Positions 46,784-56,170 of a stretch of DNA of 64,000 nt are shown piece after piece (position 1 is the first letter of the stretch; each line of letters starts with the position of its first letter). Origin of the DNA: Virgibacillus necropolis (GTDB lineage: Bacteria > Bacillota > Bacilli > Bacillales > Amphibacillaceae). The notes under the pieces are model-generated. The model ran no database searches. It was not told the DNA's origin and saw nothing but the letters and a program-made list of their open reading frames with translations. The DNA is taken from NCBI RefSeq assembly GCF_002224365.1, contig NZ_CP022437.1, positions 2,604,001-2,668,000 on the forward strand, read 5' to 3'. Made by a program: the position numbers and the translations under genes.

Positions 46784-49195
46784 TCACATCATTTGGTATG
46801 GTTGCATATCAACTGAAATTAATAAATCATCTTTGCGAATATCTGCCTCATATTGATTCATTATGTTCTGTATGATTGTTCTTAATGTGGGCTCATTTTT
46901 GTATTTTACCATACACTGGTAACGATACCTATCTTTGATACGTGCCATTGGTGATGGTGTTGGCCCTAAAATGATTGTTTCTTCCTTAACTGAATTTAAT
47001 AATGATTGCACTATTTTTTGTGTTGTTTGTACGACCTTCACTTGATTGGGATGAGAAACGGTGATAAGCGCTAAAAATACATATGGTGGATAATGGAATG
47101 TCTTCCGCATTGCCATTTCCTTCAAGTAGAAATCAGTGAAGCTATATTGACTCGCAAGCTCAATACTATAATGATCTGGCGTGTATGTTTGCACAATAAC
47201 CTCACCAGGTAATTCATGTCGACCTGCTCGTCCACTGACCTGGGTCAATAGCTGAAACGTTTTCTCCGATGAACGAAAGTCTGGTAAATGGAGCATCGAG
47301 TCAGCTGTCATTACGCCAACTAATGTTACATTCTCAAAATCTAACCCTTTGGCGATCATCTGCGTTCCTAGCAAAATATCTGCTTCACCATTTCCGAATT
47401 GATTTAATAGTTTTTCATGTGCACCTTTTCTACGTGTCGTATCCACATCCATGCGAATTACTCTAGCTTCAGGAATAAGCTGTGTTAGTGCTTCTTCAAC
47501 CCGCTGTGTACCTGTCCCAAAATAACGAATTAAATCACTGGAACATTCTGGACAGATTGTCGGCATTGGTTCTTCATAGGAACAGTAATGGCATTTTAAT
47601 TGATTTGAGTTCTTATGATAAGTGAGCGCAATATCACAATGAGGACATTCCTTTACATGACCACAATCCCGGCACATAACAAATGTCGAGTAACCCCGCC
47701 TGTTTAATAAAAGGACAATTTGCTCATTTTTTGCGATACACGACTCAACTTTTTCTTTTAATTTTCTAGAAAACATGGTTCGATTACCTTCATGTAATTC
47801 ATTACGCATATCAACAATTTCCACTTCAGGCATTGCTTTCTCGTTTGTTCGTTTACTTAACGTTGCGAGTTGATATACACCTTTTTTTGCTCGAGCATAG
47901 GATTCTAACGTGGGTGTTGCGCTACCTAAAATTACCGGACAGTGATGATAGTTACCGCGTTCAATTGCAACATCTCGTGCATGATATTTAGGCTGATCCT
48001 CTTGTTTATAGCTGGTTTCATGTTCTTCATCAATAATGATGATACCTAAGTTCTCAAAAGGAGCGAAAACAGCTGACCTCGCACCAACAACTACCTTCAC
48101 CTTTTGTCGGTAGATTTTACGCCATTCATCATACTTCTCGCCACTGGACAACGCGCTGTGCATAACAGCAACATCTGAACCAAATCTTCCTTTGAAACGA
48201 TGAACCATTTGCGGTGTGAGTGAAATTTCAGGAACCAGTACAATTGCTTCTTTCCCATTTTCAATAACATCACTAATCGCTTGAAGGTAAATTTCTGTCT
48301 TGCCACTACCAGTAACGCCATGCAATAAAAAAACATCATGTGAGTTATCTGCAATTGTTTGTTTAATAGGTTTAATTGCTTGGTTTTGCTGGTCAGTTAG
48401 CGTAAGTGGTTCAGTTCGCTCAATTGAAGCATCATCATAAGGGTTCCGGTAGACTTCCATTTTTGTTGAAACCAATAACTTTTTATCTAGTAATGATTTA
48501 ATCGTAGCAGCACTTGTATTAATTTTAGACATCAATTGTTTTTTCGTGATAGCCTCTTTGTTTTGAATGAAATATGCCAGTAATTCTCGTTGTTTCTTCG
48601 CTTTGTTTGACATATCATTATATGCTTCCTCTAGCAAATGATCAGTAATTGCCGGTTTAATCATTGTTTCCGTTTTTTTGGTTATTCTTGATTTAACCAG
48701 GTAGTCTACTGAAATATCGCCGTTGTTAATGGCTTTTAAAAGTTTCTGATAGCGAATGGTTGATTGAGCAAATTCCTCGTATGGAACAATATCGCGACCC
48801 GCAAAAAGCGATTCCATGGCAGGGTCAAGCTCCTCATCAGTCATTCGAACTAGTTCTTTTTTGTATTGTGACTTTAGTACTTGAGGTAACATTACTTGAT
48901 AAGCAGTAATAAATAAACTGACGGTTTCCTCAGCGAGCCATTGGCCAAGTTCCAATAGCTCGTTTGTTAATACAGGTGTTAGATCAAGTACATCTAGGAC
49001 TTCTTTCAATTTAACATGTGATGATGATATAGATGTGATTTCCATAACAAAGCCCATGATTTTTCTTGGACCAAATGGAACAATAACACGCATACCTGGT
49101 ACTAACACATGTTCAAGACGACTAGGGATGGCGTAATCAAAAGTCTGATTAATTTGTTTAGCTGGCACATCTACGATAACTTTTGCGATACTCAC
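46784..49195 (-). CDS. priA: Primosomal protein N' (PriA helicase)
   Basis: Restarts stalled replication forks by loading the replicative helicase. It has 803 residues: an N-terminal DNA-binding domain, Walker A in LLHGVTGSGKTEIY, the DEEH box, and eight zinc-binding cysteines in CRDCGHVKECPHC and CHYCSYEEPMPTICPEC. A second helicase domain follows with GTQMIAKGLDFENV and QVSGRAGR. The start overlaps the coaBC stop by 4 bases. Confidence 0.96.
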   Translation of the reverse strand: MSIAKVIVDVPAKQINQTFDYAIPSRLEHVLVPGMRVIVPFGPRKIMGFVMEITSISSSHVKLKEVLDVLDLTPVLTNELLELGQWLAEETVSLFITAYQVMLPQVLKSQYKKELVRMTDEELDPAMESLFAGRDIVPYEEFAQSTIRYQKLLKAINNGDISVDYLVKSRITKKTETMIKPAITDHLLEEAYNDMSNKAKKQRELLAYFIQNKEAITKKQLMSKINTSAATIKSLLDKKLLVSTKMEVYRNPYDDASIERTEPLTLTDQQNQAIKPIKQTIADNSHDVFLLHGVTGSGKTEIYLQAISDVIENGKEAIVLVPEISLTPQMVHRFKGRFGSDVAVMHSALSSGEKYDEWRKIYRQKVKVVVGARSAVFAPFENLGIIIIDEEHETSYKQEDQPKYHARDVAIERGNYHHCPVILGSATPTLESYARAKKGVYQLATLSKRTNEKAMPEVEIVDMRNELHEGNRTMFSRKLKEKVESCIAKNEQIVLLLNRRGYSTFVMCRDCGHVKECPHCDIALTYHKNSNQLKCHYCSYEEPMPTICPECSSDLIRYFGTGTQRVEEALTQLIPEARVIRMDVDTTRRKGAHEKLLNQFGNGEADILLGTQMIAKGLDFENVTLVGVMTADSMLHLPDFRSSEKTFQLLTQVSGRAGRHELPGEVIVQTYTPDHYSIELASQYSFTDFYLKEMAMRKTFHYPPYVFLALITVSHPNQVKVVQTTQKIVQSLLNSVKEETIILGPTPSPMARIKDRYRYQCMVKYKNEPTLRTIIQNIMNQYEADIRKDDLLISVDMQPYQMM

Positions 49196-50409
49196 AATTT
49201 ACCATCCTTCATATCTCGAACAATAAATCCAAGTACTTGCAACGCCAAATCCTTCTTGGAAGATAACGGGATTTCCTCGGGTTGCAAAGACTTATTCACA
49301 TATGTAGCGATGTTCGTGTCACTTTCAAATCCAGCTCCATGAGCGGAAACATTGTTGATGACAATTGCATCTAAATTTTTCTTTTGCAACTTTTCAACAC
49401 CATATTCTAGTGGGTTGGTTGTCTCAGCAGCAAATCCAACTAGGAATTGATGGTTCTTTTCAGCACCTAACGACTGTAAAATATCCTGCGTTCGTTCCAT
49501 TTCTATTTTCCAATCACCCGGTTGCTTTTTCATTTTTTCAACAAATGTGTTTTTCGGACGGTAATCAGCAACAGCAGCTGATTTAATTACAATATCGTTT
49601 TCTGAAAAATTGTCATGCATGGCCTGAAACATTTGTTCAGCAGTAATTACATCAATTCGTTTTATAGTAGAATTGACTGAATCTATATTTACTGGACCAG
49701 CCACGAGGGTAACTTCTGCACCTAATTCTTTAGCAGCTTCAGCAAGTGCAAATCCCATTTTTCCAGTTGACCGATTTGTAAAAAAACGAACAGGATCTAT
49801 CTGTTCTCGCGTTGGGCCTGCCGAAACTAATACCTTTTTACCGTACAGTGGACCTCTAATTTGTTGAGAGTTTTGGTGATTAATTACTGTGTTTATGATA
49901 CTCTCTGGCTCTTCTAAGCGACCTTTTCCTACATAACCACAAGCTAAAAATCCTGCACCAGGTTCAATAAAATGGTAATTCCATTCCTCAAGCTGTTTCA
50001 TATTCTTTATTACTGCAGGATGCGCGTACATATGAACGTTCATCGCTGGTGCTATATAGACATCAGCTTGAGTAGCAAGCAAAGTGGTAGACAACATGTC
50101 ATCAGCTATACCATTTGCTAGTTTACCAATACTATTTGCTGTTGCTGGAGCAATAATCGCTATATCTGCCCAATCTGCCACATCTATGTGCGCTATTTTT
50201 TGAGGATTCTTTTCATCGAAGGTATCTATGTAAACTGGATTTCGTGATAAAGCCTGAAATGTAAGAGGAGAGACAAACTTCGAGGCATTTTCTGTCATCA
50301 TTACTCGAACATTCGCTCCTGCTTGTGTTAGTTTACTCGTCAATGCACAAGCTTTATATGCAGCTATTCCTCCAGAAACGCCTAAAAGAATATTTTTATT
50401 TTCCATCAT
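49192..50409 (-). CDS. coaBC: Bifunctional CoaBC (phosphopantothenoylcysteine synthetase/decarboxylase)
   Basis: Two steps of coenzyme A synthesis. It has 405 residues. The N-terminal decarboxylase (CoaC, ~1-190) has the flavin site GVSGGIAAYKA, the PASANSIGK-type PATANSIGK motif and PAMNVHM. The C-terminal synthetase (CoaB, ~195-400) has SAGPTREQIDPVRFFTNRSTGKMG. The start is ambiguous between two adjacent ATGs. A 444-base interval with an R3 element and an R4 repeat separates it from rpoZ, which is normally adjacent. Confidence 0.95.
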   Translation of the reverse strand: MMENKNILLGVSGGIAAYKACALTSKLTQAGANVRVMMTENASKFVSPLTFQALSRNPVYIDTFDEKNPQKIAHIDVADWADIAIIAPATANSIGKLANGIADDMLSTTLLATQADVYIAPAMNVHMYAHPAVIKNMKQLEEWNYHFIEPGAGFLACGYVGKGRLEEPESIINTVINHQNSQQIRGPLYGKKVLVSAGPTREQIDPVRFFTNRSTGKMGFALAEAAKELGAEVTLVAGPVNIDSVNSTIKRIDVITAEQMFQAMHDNFSENDIVIKSAAVADYRPKNTFVEKMKKQPGDWKIEMERTQDILQSLGAEKNHQFLVGFAAETTNPLEYGVEKLQKKNLDAIVINNVSAHGAGFESDTNIATYVNKSLQPEEIPLSSKKDLALQVLGFIVRDMKDGKL

Positions 50410-50434
50410 TTTTTAAGCCCCTTCTATTAGTGCG

Positions 50435-50579
50435 TGTTCAAAAAGTTGCCAAATTAGAAACAAGAAGTTCGAGGCGGCGTAGTCCCCGAGACCAGAATGT
50501 AGGCTATTCCTACATGAGGACCGGAAAGGCAAGTAAAGCGAAGAAATTCGCCGTTTATCATTTGGTGACTTTTTGAACA
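50435..50579. mobile_element. R3 MITE-like element, short copy
   Basis: 145 bp with inverted ends TGTTCAAAAAGT / ACTTTTTGAACA. The sub-terminal AAATTAGAAACAAGAAGTTCGAGG also occurs in the longer copy at 56704-56910 (reverse orientation). The middle has an ATGTAGG...CCTACAT hairpin followed by AGGACCGGAAA. It has no coding capacity and no clear target duplication. Confidence 0.75.
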
Positions 50580-50655
50580 ACCTCTATTACTATTTCTTTT
50601 CTTAGTTATACCATAGATTGAACCTATTTCTAAAGTACAAAACCTCTAATAATAA

Positions 50656-50698
50656 TCAAAACCCCTCGCAAAACAAAGCGAGGGGTTTCATTTTTTCA
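50656..50698. terminator. Terminator between rpoZ and coaBC
   Basis: AAACCCCTCGC / GCGAGGGGTTT perfect 11-bp stem with an 8-base loop and T-rich tails on both sides. It would uncouple rpoZ from coaBC, which share one transcript in B. subtilis. Confidence 0.8.
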
Positions 50699-50730
50699 AG
50701 AGCAAAGAAAGTATAAAATTTTGGCGATTA

Positions 50731-50853
50731 TCTGTCTAGCGCAAGCGCCCTAGACACTCGAGACATAAGCAGTTCGCTTACGCGCGAGCAAAGCACCCAC
50801 ACTGCACCGCTCTGCTTATGCTTGTCGTGTCTTTCAAGGCGCTTGCGCTTTTC
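50731..50853. repeat. R4 dispersed repeat abutting rpoZ
   Basis: Begins TCTGTCTAGCGCAAGCGCCC and ends GGGCGCTTGCGCTTTTCTT-like (AAGGCGCTTGCGCTTTTC), so the ends pair (GCGCAAGCGCC / GGCGCTTGCGC). It contains ACTCGAGACATAAGCAG, which pairs with CTGCTTATGCTTGTCGTGT. This class of repeat is common in Bacillaceae. Its last bases run into the rpoZ stop codon. Confidence 0.7.
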
Positions 50854-51057
50854 TTATTTCTTAGTAACAAACAATTTATCCGCTAAAACTTCTTCCAATG
50901 CAATACCCACTTGTTTATATGATGTAGGGTTTTCAATTAACAAGGAATTTGAATCCGTATCTAGCATTTGTCTTGCGCGTCGTGCAGAAAGTGTTACCAA
51001 TGTGTATTTTGAATTAATTTTTTCTTGAAGCTTATCGATTGACGGTTCTAGCATCAT
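50854..51057 (-). CDS. rpoZ: RNA polymerase omega subunit
   Basis: Small subunit helping RNA polymerase assembly. It has 67 residues (66 if the second ATG is used): MLEPSIDKLQEKINSKYTLVTLSARRARQML is the family core. GGAGGACGAAATCTC precedes the start. Upstream the gmk gene is reduced to a remnant whose stop codon still overlaps this start (TCATGATG). The final codons TKK-stop and following bases are identical to the 3' end of the Ca ATPase gene, where another R4-type repeat abuts. Confidence 0.95.
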   Translation of the reverse strand: MMLEPSIDKLQEKINSKYTLVTLSARRARQMLDTDSNSLLIENPTSYKQVGIALEEVLADKLFVTKK

Positions 51058-51135
51058 GAGATTTCGTCCTCCAGTAATTGTTTATAGTGTTGTTCAATTC
51101 GTTCTTTCTTGCTTCTCTGTACTAATTATTGACAT
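51054..51135 (-). pseudogene. gmk: Guanylate kinase remnant (start and last codons only)
   Basis: The normal place of gmk, between remA and rpoZ, holds only 82 bases. AGGTG and ATG open a frame MSIISTEK..., which stops after 13 codons. A different frame then gives KKERIEQHYKQLLEDEIS followed by TGA overlapping the rpoZ ATG. That tail resembles the C-terminal helix of bacterial Gmk (an RRERV..RY..ML-type ending), and the start region has the right distance from remA. About 180 internal codons, with all of the P-loop and catalytic residues, are gone. Gmk is essential in bacteria, so a working copy must exist elsewhere or the gap is an artefact. Confidence 0.65.
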
Positions 51136-51183
51136 TTTTCACCTATTCTAACAGTTGGTTTTGTATTAGTACCGTTTCAACTA

Positions 51184-51444
51184 TTATTCGTCTGAGACCT
51201 CATCATGACTTAATACACGCTGACCAACTGTTTCTGGCTGAACAGCTGACAATACAACATGATCACTGTCTGTAATTATAACAGCTCTTGTCCGTCTTCC
51301 ATATGTTGCGTCGACTAATTTGTTGGTTTCCCTTGCGACTGTAATTATTCGTTTTATTGGTGCTGATTCTGGTGATACGATGGAAATAATGCGATTTGCA
51401 GATACTACATTACCAAATCCTATATTTATTAATCTTAAACTCAA
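51184..51444 (-). CDS. remA: Extracellular matrix regulator RemA
   Basis: DNA-binding activator of biofilm matrix and osmoprotectant genes in Bacillus. It has 86 residues with the RemA core FINIGFGN-like [30 protein letters not shown] and [28 protein letters not shown]. The start is TTG with GGGGGAAGC upstream. It has its own promoter (51499-51526) because the ATPase gene upstream ends in a terminator. The rnase-like yloC gene that normally precedes remA is absent here. Confidence 0.94.
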   Translation of the reverse strand: MSLRLINIGFGNVVSANRIISIVSPESAPIKRIITVARETNKLVDATYGRRTRAVIITDSDHVVLSAVQPETVGQRVLSHDEVSDE

Positions 51445-51498
51445 AACTTGCTTCCCCCTTAGTTGTACCTGAACATTTATCTCTATTTTAGATATATA

Positions 51499-51526
51499 AG
51501 TATAGTATAATCAATAAGGATTGCAA
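51499..51526 (-). promoter_or_regulatory. Sigma-A-type promoter of remA
   Basis: TTGCAA, 16 bases, TATACT on the minus strand, about 55 bases before the remA start. Confidence 0.6.
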
Positions 51527-51585
51527 TACTCAAACTTTAAAGTAGTAACTCTATCTATTATACATACTTTACTAAAAAAGAAAAA

Positions 51586-51618
51586 CTCCTTTCCTTAAAA
51601 TATAAGGAGAGGAGCAAT
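51586..51618 (-). terminator. Terminator of the Ca ATPase gene
   Basis: CTCCTCTCCTTA / TAAGGAAAGGAG stem followed by TTTTTCTTTTTT on the minus strand. Confidence 0.82.
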
Positions 51619-51628
51619 TATTTTTCAG

Positions 51629-51672
51629 TCTTATCTATTTGTACGTCACTGACCAGTAGCCTCCGCTTTTCT
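51629..51672. repeat. Truncated R4-type repeat at the ATPase stop codon
   Basis: TATCTATTTGTACGTCACTGACCAG-TAGCCTCCGCTTTTCTTA matches 39010-39065 nearly base for base. It begins within the ATPase stop codon region and carries no gene. Confidence 0.65.
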
Positions 51673-54326
51673 TATTTCTTAGTAAATCCGAAAAATACGG
51701 TTGGTATTGCGCTTAAGGCTAGGATGAATATCCAATCTCGAATTCCTAAGAAAACAGTGTGGAAGATTGGTTGTAATGGTTCAAAATAGATTACACATAA
51801 TAACATCGCAATGGATGACAACACTGCTAGTACTAAATATTTATTGCCAAATGGATTCCGAGCAAATACAGAACGATCACTTCGGCAATCAAATACATGG
51901 ATCAATTGAGCCATGACTAGTGTCGTAAAAGCTACAGTTTGACCATAAACCAAATTGTCTGGGTTTCCTTGATAGGTCACCATAAAGCCAATTAACGTAA
52001 CTATTCCAATTAAAATACCTCTACTAACTATTTTAAAGCCCAGTCCTCTGGCAAAGATTCCTTCTTTCGGATGTCGTGGTTTTCGGCTCATAACATCTGC
52101 TTCTGGTTTATCGAGTCCCAGTGCCATAGCTGGAAGACCGTCTGTAACTAGGTTAACCCATAAAATTTGTACTGGAACAAGTGGTAAGGGAAGTCCTAGC
52201 AATACGGCAAATAGCATAACTAATATTTCACCGACGTTCGATGCCAATAGGTAACGAATGAACTTTCGAATATTTTCATAAATATTTCTGCCCTCGTTAA
52301 TTGCATCTTTTATCGTTGCAAAGTTATCATCCATTAAAATTAACGATGAAGCCTCTTTTGCCACGTCTGTTCCACTGCGTCCCATACTAATTCCTATATC
52401 ACTTGCTTTAATTGCGGGTGCATCGTTTACCCCATCACCTGTCATGGCCACAATATGGCCATTTTGCTGAAAGGCATCAACAATTTTAAGCTTGTGTTCA
52501 GGTGTAACCCGTGCAAATACATATACACGATCGATGATTTTTATTAATTCATCAGATGACAATTGATTTAATTGATAACCATCTAGGACGAGTCCATCTT
52601 CAGGTAACAAATTTAAATCGGTTGCAATCGCTCGTGCCGTTTTCTCATGATCACCCGTAATCATAACAGTTTTAATGCCAGCTTCTTTACAATCCTGGAT
52701 TGCTGCCTTCACTTCTTTTCTAGGAGGATCGATCATGCCATACAAACCAATAAATGTTAAGTCATTCTCAAGCAAACCTTCATCGGTCTCTCTAGTTGAC
52801 ATAATGGGTTTAATGGCAATGGCAATTGTCCGTAATGCTTTATCCCCCATTCCATTAATCGCATCATTTATCCTAGCTTTATCAGCAGCCTTCATCAACC
52901 GTTTTTCATTATTAGATAATATAAAGTTGGATCTTGGTAACAGTACGTCAGGAGCCCCTTTGGTAATGAGAAATTGACGCTTATTTTCATCCTCTACTAC
53001 CATACTCATACGTTTTCTAGTTGAATCAAACGGTATCTCTTTAACTATCCTGTACGATTCTCCATCAGCTTGTGTTAGTCCTAGTTTTCTTGCCGCAACA
53101 AGAAGCGCACCATCTGTTGGATCACCATTAACATAATTTTTCCCTTTCTTTACTAGCAAAGATGCATGATTACACAACATTCCATACAGAAGCATTGACT
53201 TCAGATGAGGGAATTGATCATCGACTTTGGTATTAGTTGAATAATAATCCCCTATTGGATCGTAGCCGTCACCTGTTACAACTAATTTTTTATCATTTAG
53301 ATAAACCTCTTTAACCGTCATTTGATTTTCGGTCATTGTCCCTGTTTTATCGGAACAAATAACAGATGCAGATCCGAGAGTTTCAACCGCTGATAGCTTT
53401 CGTACAATAGCTTTCTTTTTTATCATTCGCTGAACACCGAGTGACAGTGCAACAGTAACGATTGCGGGAAGTCCTTCTGGTATCGCCGCCACGGCTAAAG
53501 ATACACCTGCTAAAAACATATTATAGACTGGATGTCCTTGGAAGACTCCTACACCTACAACTAATGCAGTCAAGATTAGAGCAACGATTATTAGGATTTT
53601 ACCTAGCTCTGCAAGCTTATGTTCTAACGGTGTGATTGTTTTCTTTGTCTTAACCATAAGTGATGCAATTTGCCCCATCACCGTATTCATACCCGTTCCG
53701 ACAACAATACCTGTTCCCGATCCGCGTGTTACTAAAGTCCCCATGAACGCCATATTCGACTGATCCTGAGGACCCAATTCATCTTTGTTAATCAATTCAG
53801 CATGTTTTGTTACTGGGAGTGATTCACCTGTTAAAGATGATTCTTCTGTTTCCATACTTTTCGAATCTATCACTCGAATATCTGCTGAAATTCTATCCCC
53901 ACTTCTCACCTGAATCACATCACCAACAACAATATCCTTGGATGGTATTCGTTCCCACGTCTTGTCCCTTAAAACATAGGCAAAAGGTGCAGATAATTCC
54001 TTTAGCTTGGCCAACGATTTTTCAGCCTTTTGTTCTTGAAAAAACCCAATAAAGCCATTTACAAAAACGATGACCATAATTGCTATTGCATCGATATACT
54101 CGCCTAGCAACCCCGCAATTAAAGTTGCCGCTAACAAAACTAATACCATAAAATCCTGAAATTGCTTAATAAATATTAACCATTTTGCAGTTTGTTTCCC
54201 TGCATCAAGTTCATTGTACCCATGCTGTTTCCGTCTAGTTTCTATTTGTTTTGATGTAAGTCCTTTCTCAGTTGTTACGTGAAGCTTTTGTTCAAGTGTT
54301 TCCTTGTCTAATTGATACCACTGCAA
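51672..54326 (-). CDS. P-type calcium-transporting ATPase (YloB-like)
   Basis: Cation pump of the P2A (SERCA/PMCA-like) type; B. subtilis YloB forms a phosphorylated Ca intermediate and is linked to spores. It has 884 residues with 10 membrane helices. The phosphorylation motif is CSDKTGTMTEN, the actuator motif is TGES (SSLTGESLPV), and the hinge is TGDGVNDAPA. Calcium-site residues are in IPEGLPA (helix 4) and LWVNLVTDGLPA (helix 6). I chose the TTG with GGAGGGG 6 bases upstream. The final TKK-stop lies at an R4-type repeat. Confidence 0.93.
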   Translation of the reverse strand: MQWYQLDKETLEQKLHVTTEKGLTSKQIETRRKQHGYNELDAGKQTAKWLIFIKQFQDFMVLVLLAATLIAGLLGEYIDAIAIMVIVFVNGFIGFFQEQKAEKSLAKLKELSAPFAYVLRDKTWERIPSKDIVVGDVIQVRSGDRISADIRVIDSKSMETEESSLTGESLPVTKHAELINKDELGPQDQSNMAFMGTLVTRGSGTGIVVGTGMNTVMGQIASLMVKTKKTITPLEHKLAELGKILIIVALILTALVVGVGVFQGHPVYNMFLAGVSLAVAAIPEGLPAIVTVALSLGVQRMIKKKAIVRKLSAVETLGSASVICSDKTGTMTENQMTVKEVYLNDKKLVVTGDGYDPIGDYYSTNTKVDDQFPHLKSMLLYGMLCNHASLLVKKGKNYVNGDPTDGALLVAARKLGLTQADGESYRIVKEIPFDSTRKRMSMVVEDENKRQFLITKGAPDVLLPRSNFILSNNEKRLMKAADKARINDAINGMGDKALRTIAIAIKPIMSTRETDEGLLENDLTFIGLYGMIDPPRKEVKAAIQDCKEAGIKTVMITGDHEKTARAIATDLNLLPEDGLVLDGYQLNQLSSDELIKIIDRVYVFARVTPEHKLKIVDAFQQNGHIVAMTGDGVNDAPAIKASDIGISMGRSGTDVAKEASSLILMDDNFATIKDAINEGRNIYENIRKFIRYLLASNVGEILVMLFAVLLGLPLPLVPVQILWVNLVTDGLPAMALGLDKPEADVMSRKPRHPKEGIFARGLGFKIVSRGILIGIVTLIGFMVTYQGNPDNLVYGQTVAFTTLVMAQLIHVFDCRSDRSVFARNPFGNKYLVLAVLSSIAMLLCVIYFEPLQPIFHTVFLGIRDWIFILALSAIPTVFFGFTKK

Positions 54327-54448
54327 AACACACCCCTCCAATTTAAGCCCCAATTCTTATCAAAAAATTGATAATTTTAGCCTTCTCTTAACGATATGTA
54401 TGCAGACTTGTCCTGAAAAATGCTATAATTAAAGCATGAGGTGATCGC

Positions 54449-56170
54449 ATGCCATTTGATGGAATAGTTACTAGAGCATTAACAAACGAATGGAACACGC
54501 AAATTGTTCCAGGAAAAATAAACAAAATTTATCAACCGACAGACACTGAAATTGTTTTCACCATACGAAGCAATGGGAAAAATCATACATTATTATTTTC
54601 AATTCACCCTATGTATGCGCGCGTACATATTACGAATGATACCTATACAAATCCTAAGGAAGCTCCAATGTTTTGTATGATACTTCGTAAATATCTATCC
54701 GGTGCAGTTATAGAGTCGATTAACCAGTATGGAATGGAACGTATCCTAACGTTTACCTTTAAAACGAGAAATGAAATTGGGGATGTTACACACAAATCAC
54801 TCATAATCGAATTGATGGGCAAACATAGTAATCTAATGCTGGTTGATCAAGAAAAAGGACATATTATCGATAGTCTAAAGCATATTTCACTAGCTCAAAA
54901 TCGCTACAGAACGATATTACCGGGACATGAATACATCCTTCCGCCACATCAAGACAAATTAAATTTACTAGAAATTGACGCGGAAGAATTCATCCAAAAG
55001 ATTGATTTCAATCAAGGGAAAATAGAAAATCAGATTTTGCATACACTTAGTGGTGTTTCACCAGTTGTTGCTCAAGAAATAGTAGGACGAGCTAAGCTTG
55101 GATCACAACAGACGTATATGAAGGTTTTTGCAGATTTAAAAAACACAATACAAAATGGTGATTTCAATCCAGCTATTTATCGAAATAGAAAAGAAGATTT
55201 TCATGTATTATTACTTGAAACTGTTGGCGGTGATAAAGAAGCATTCACTACCACCAATGAAATGCTTGATGTTTTTTTCTCTGGAAAGGCAGAACGTGAC
55301 CGTGTCAAACAACAAGCAAAGGATCTTTATCGTTTCATAAAAAATGAAAAAGACAAAAATGAACGCAAAATGAAAAAGCATTATCAAACCATTAAAAAGG
55401 CAGATAATGCAGATAAGTTCCAACACTTAGGTGAGCTGTTAACTGCAAATATGCACCTTGTAACAAAAGGGGATACGTCCGTTGTTGTTACGGACTATTA
55501 TGATCCTGAACAACGAGAACTTACGATTGATTTAAATCCAAATAAAACACCAAGTGAGAATACGCAAGGCTTTTTCAAAACCTATCAAAAGTTAAAAACA
55601 TCAAAAAAGGTAGTTGAAAAAGAAATTAGAAAGACAAAAGAGGAAATCAGTTATCTCGATCAATTGTTACAACAGATTGATGTGGCTCGAGAAGAAGATA
55701 TTGAAGAAATACGTGAAGAGTTACGTGATGAAGGATATCTAAAAAAACAACGTACCAAACAGAAGAAGAAAAATAAAAAAGGATTGCCTAAACCAGATGC
55801 TTATCAAGCTACTGATAGAACGCAGATTCTTGTAGGAAAAAATAATAAACAAAATGAATACGTTACAACTAAATTGGCTCATCGTGATCATATCTGGTTG
55901 CACACAAAAGACATTCCAGGTTCGCATGTTGTCATTCAAGACAAAAGTCCAAGTGAAGAGACATTATTAGAAGCTGCTCAATTAGCTGCCTATTTTAGCA
56001 AGTCACAACAGTCTTCTTCTGTTCCAGTTGATTACACGTTGATTCGACATGTTAAAAAACCAAATGGTGCAAAACCTGGATTTGTAACATACGACAACCA
56101 AAAAACACTTTTTGTAACACCCGATAAAAATATGGTAGATACCTTAAGGGATAATTTGAAAAACGGATGA
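54449..56170 (+). CDS. rqcH: Ribosome quality control protein RqcH (NFACT)
   Basis: Binds stalled large subunits and adds C-terminal alanine tails to the nascent chain. It has 573 residues: NFACT-N (~1-190; DGIVTRALTNEW, PMFCMILRKYLSG), a helix-hairpin-helix (~205-260), a long coiled coil (~295-440), and NFACT-R (~455-560; HLWLHTKDIPGSHVVI-type IWLHTKDIPGSHVVI). A basic KKKNKKG stretch precedes NFACT-R. GAGGTGATCGC lies before the ATG. It is divergent from the Ca ATPase. Confidence 0.95.
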   Translation: MPFDGIVTRALTNEWNTQIVPGKINKIYQPTDTEIVFTIRSNGKNHTLLFSIHPMYARVHITNDTYTNPKEAPMFCMILRKYLSGAVIESINQYGMERILTFTFKTRNEIGDVTHKSLIIELMGKHSNLMLVDQEKGHIIDSLKHISLAQNRYRTILPGHEYILPPHQDKLNLLEIDAEEFIQKIDFNQGKIENQILHTLSGVSPVVAQEIVGRAKLGSQQTYMKVFADLKNTIQNGDFNPAIYRNRKEDFHVLLLETVGGDKEAFTTTNEMLDVFFSGKAERDRVKQQAKDLYRFIKNEKDKNERKMKKHYQTIKKADNADKFQHLGELLTANMHLVTKGDTSVVVTDYYDPEQRELTIDLNPNKTPSENTQGFFKTYQKLKTSKKVVEKEIRKTKEEISYLDQLLQQIDVAREEDIEEIREELRDEGYLKKQRTKQKKKNKKGLPKPDAYQATDRTQILVGKNNKQNEYVTTKLAHRDHIWLHTKDIPGSHVVIQDKSPSEETLLEAAQLAAYFSKSQQSSSVPVDYTLIRHVKKPNGAKPGFVTYDNQKTLFVTPDKNMVDTLRDNLKNG

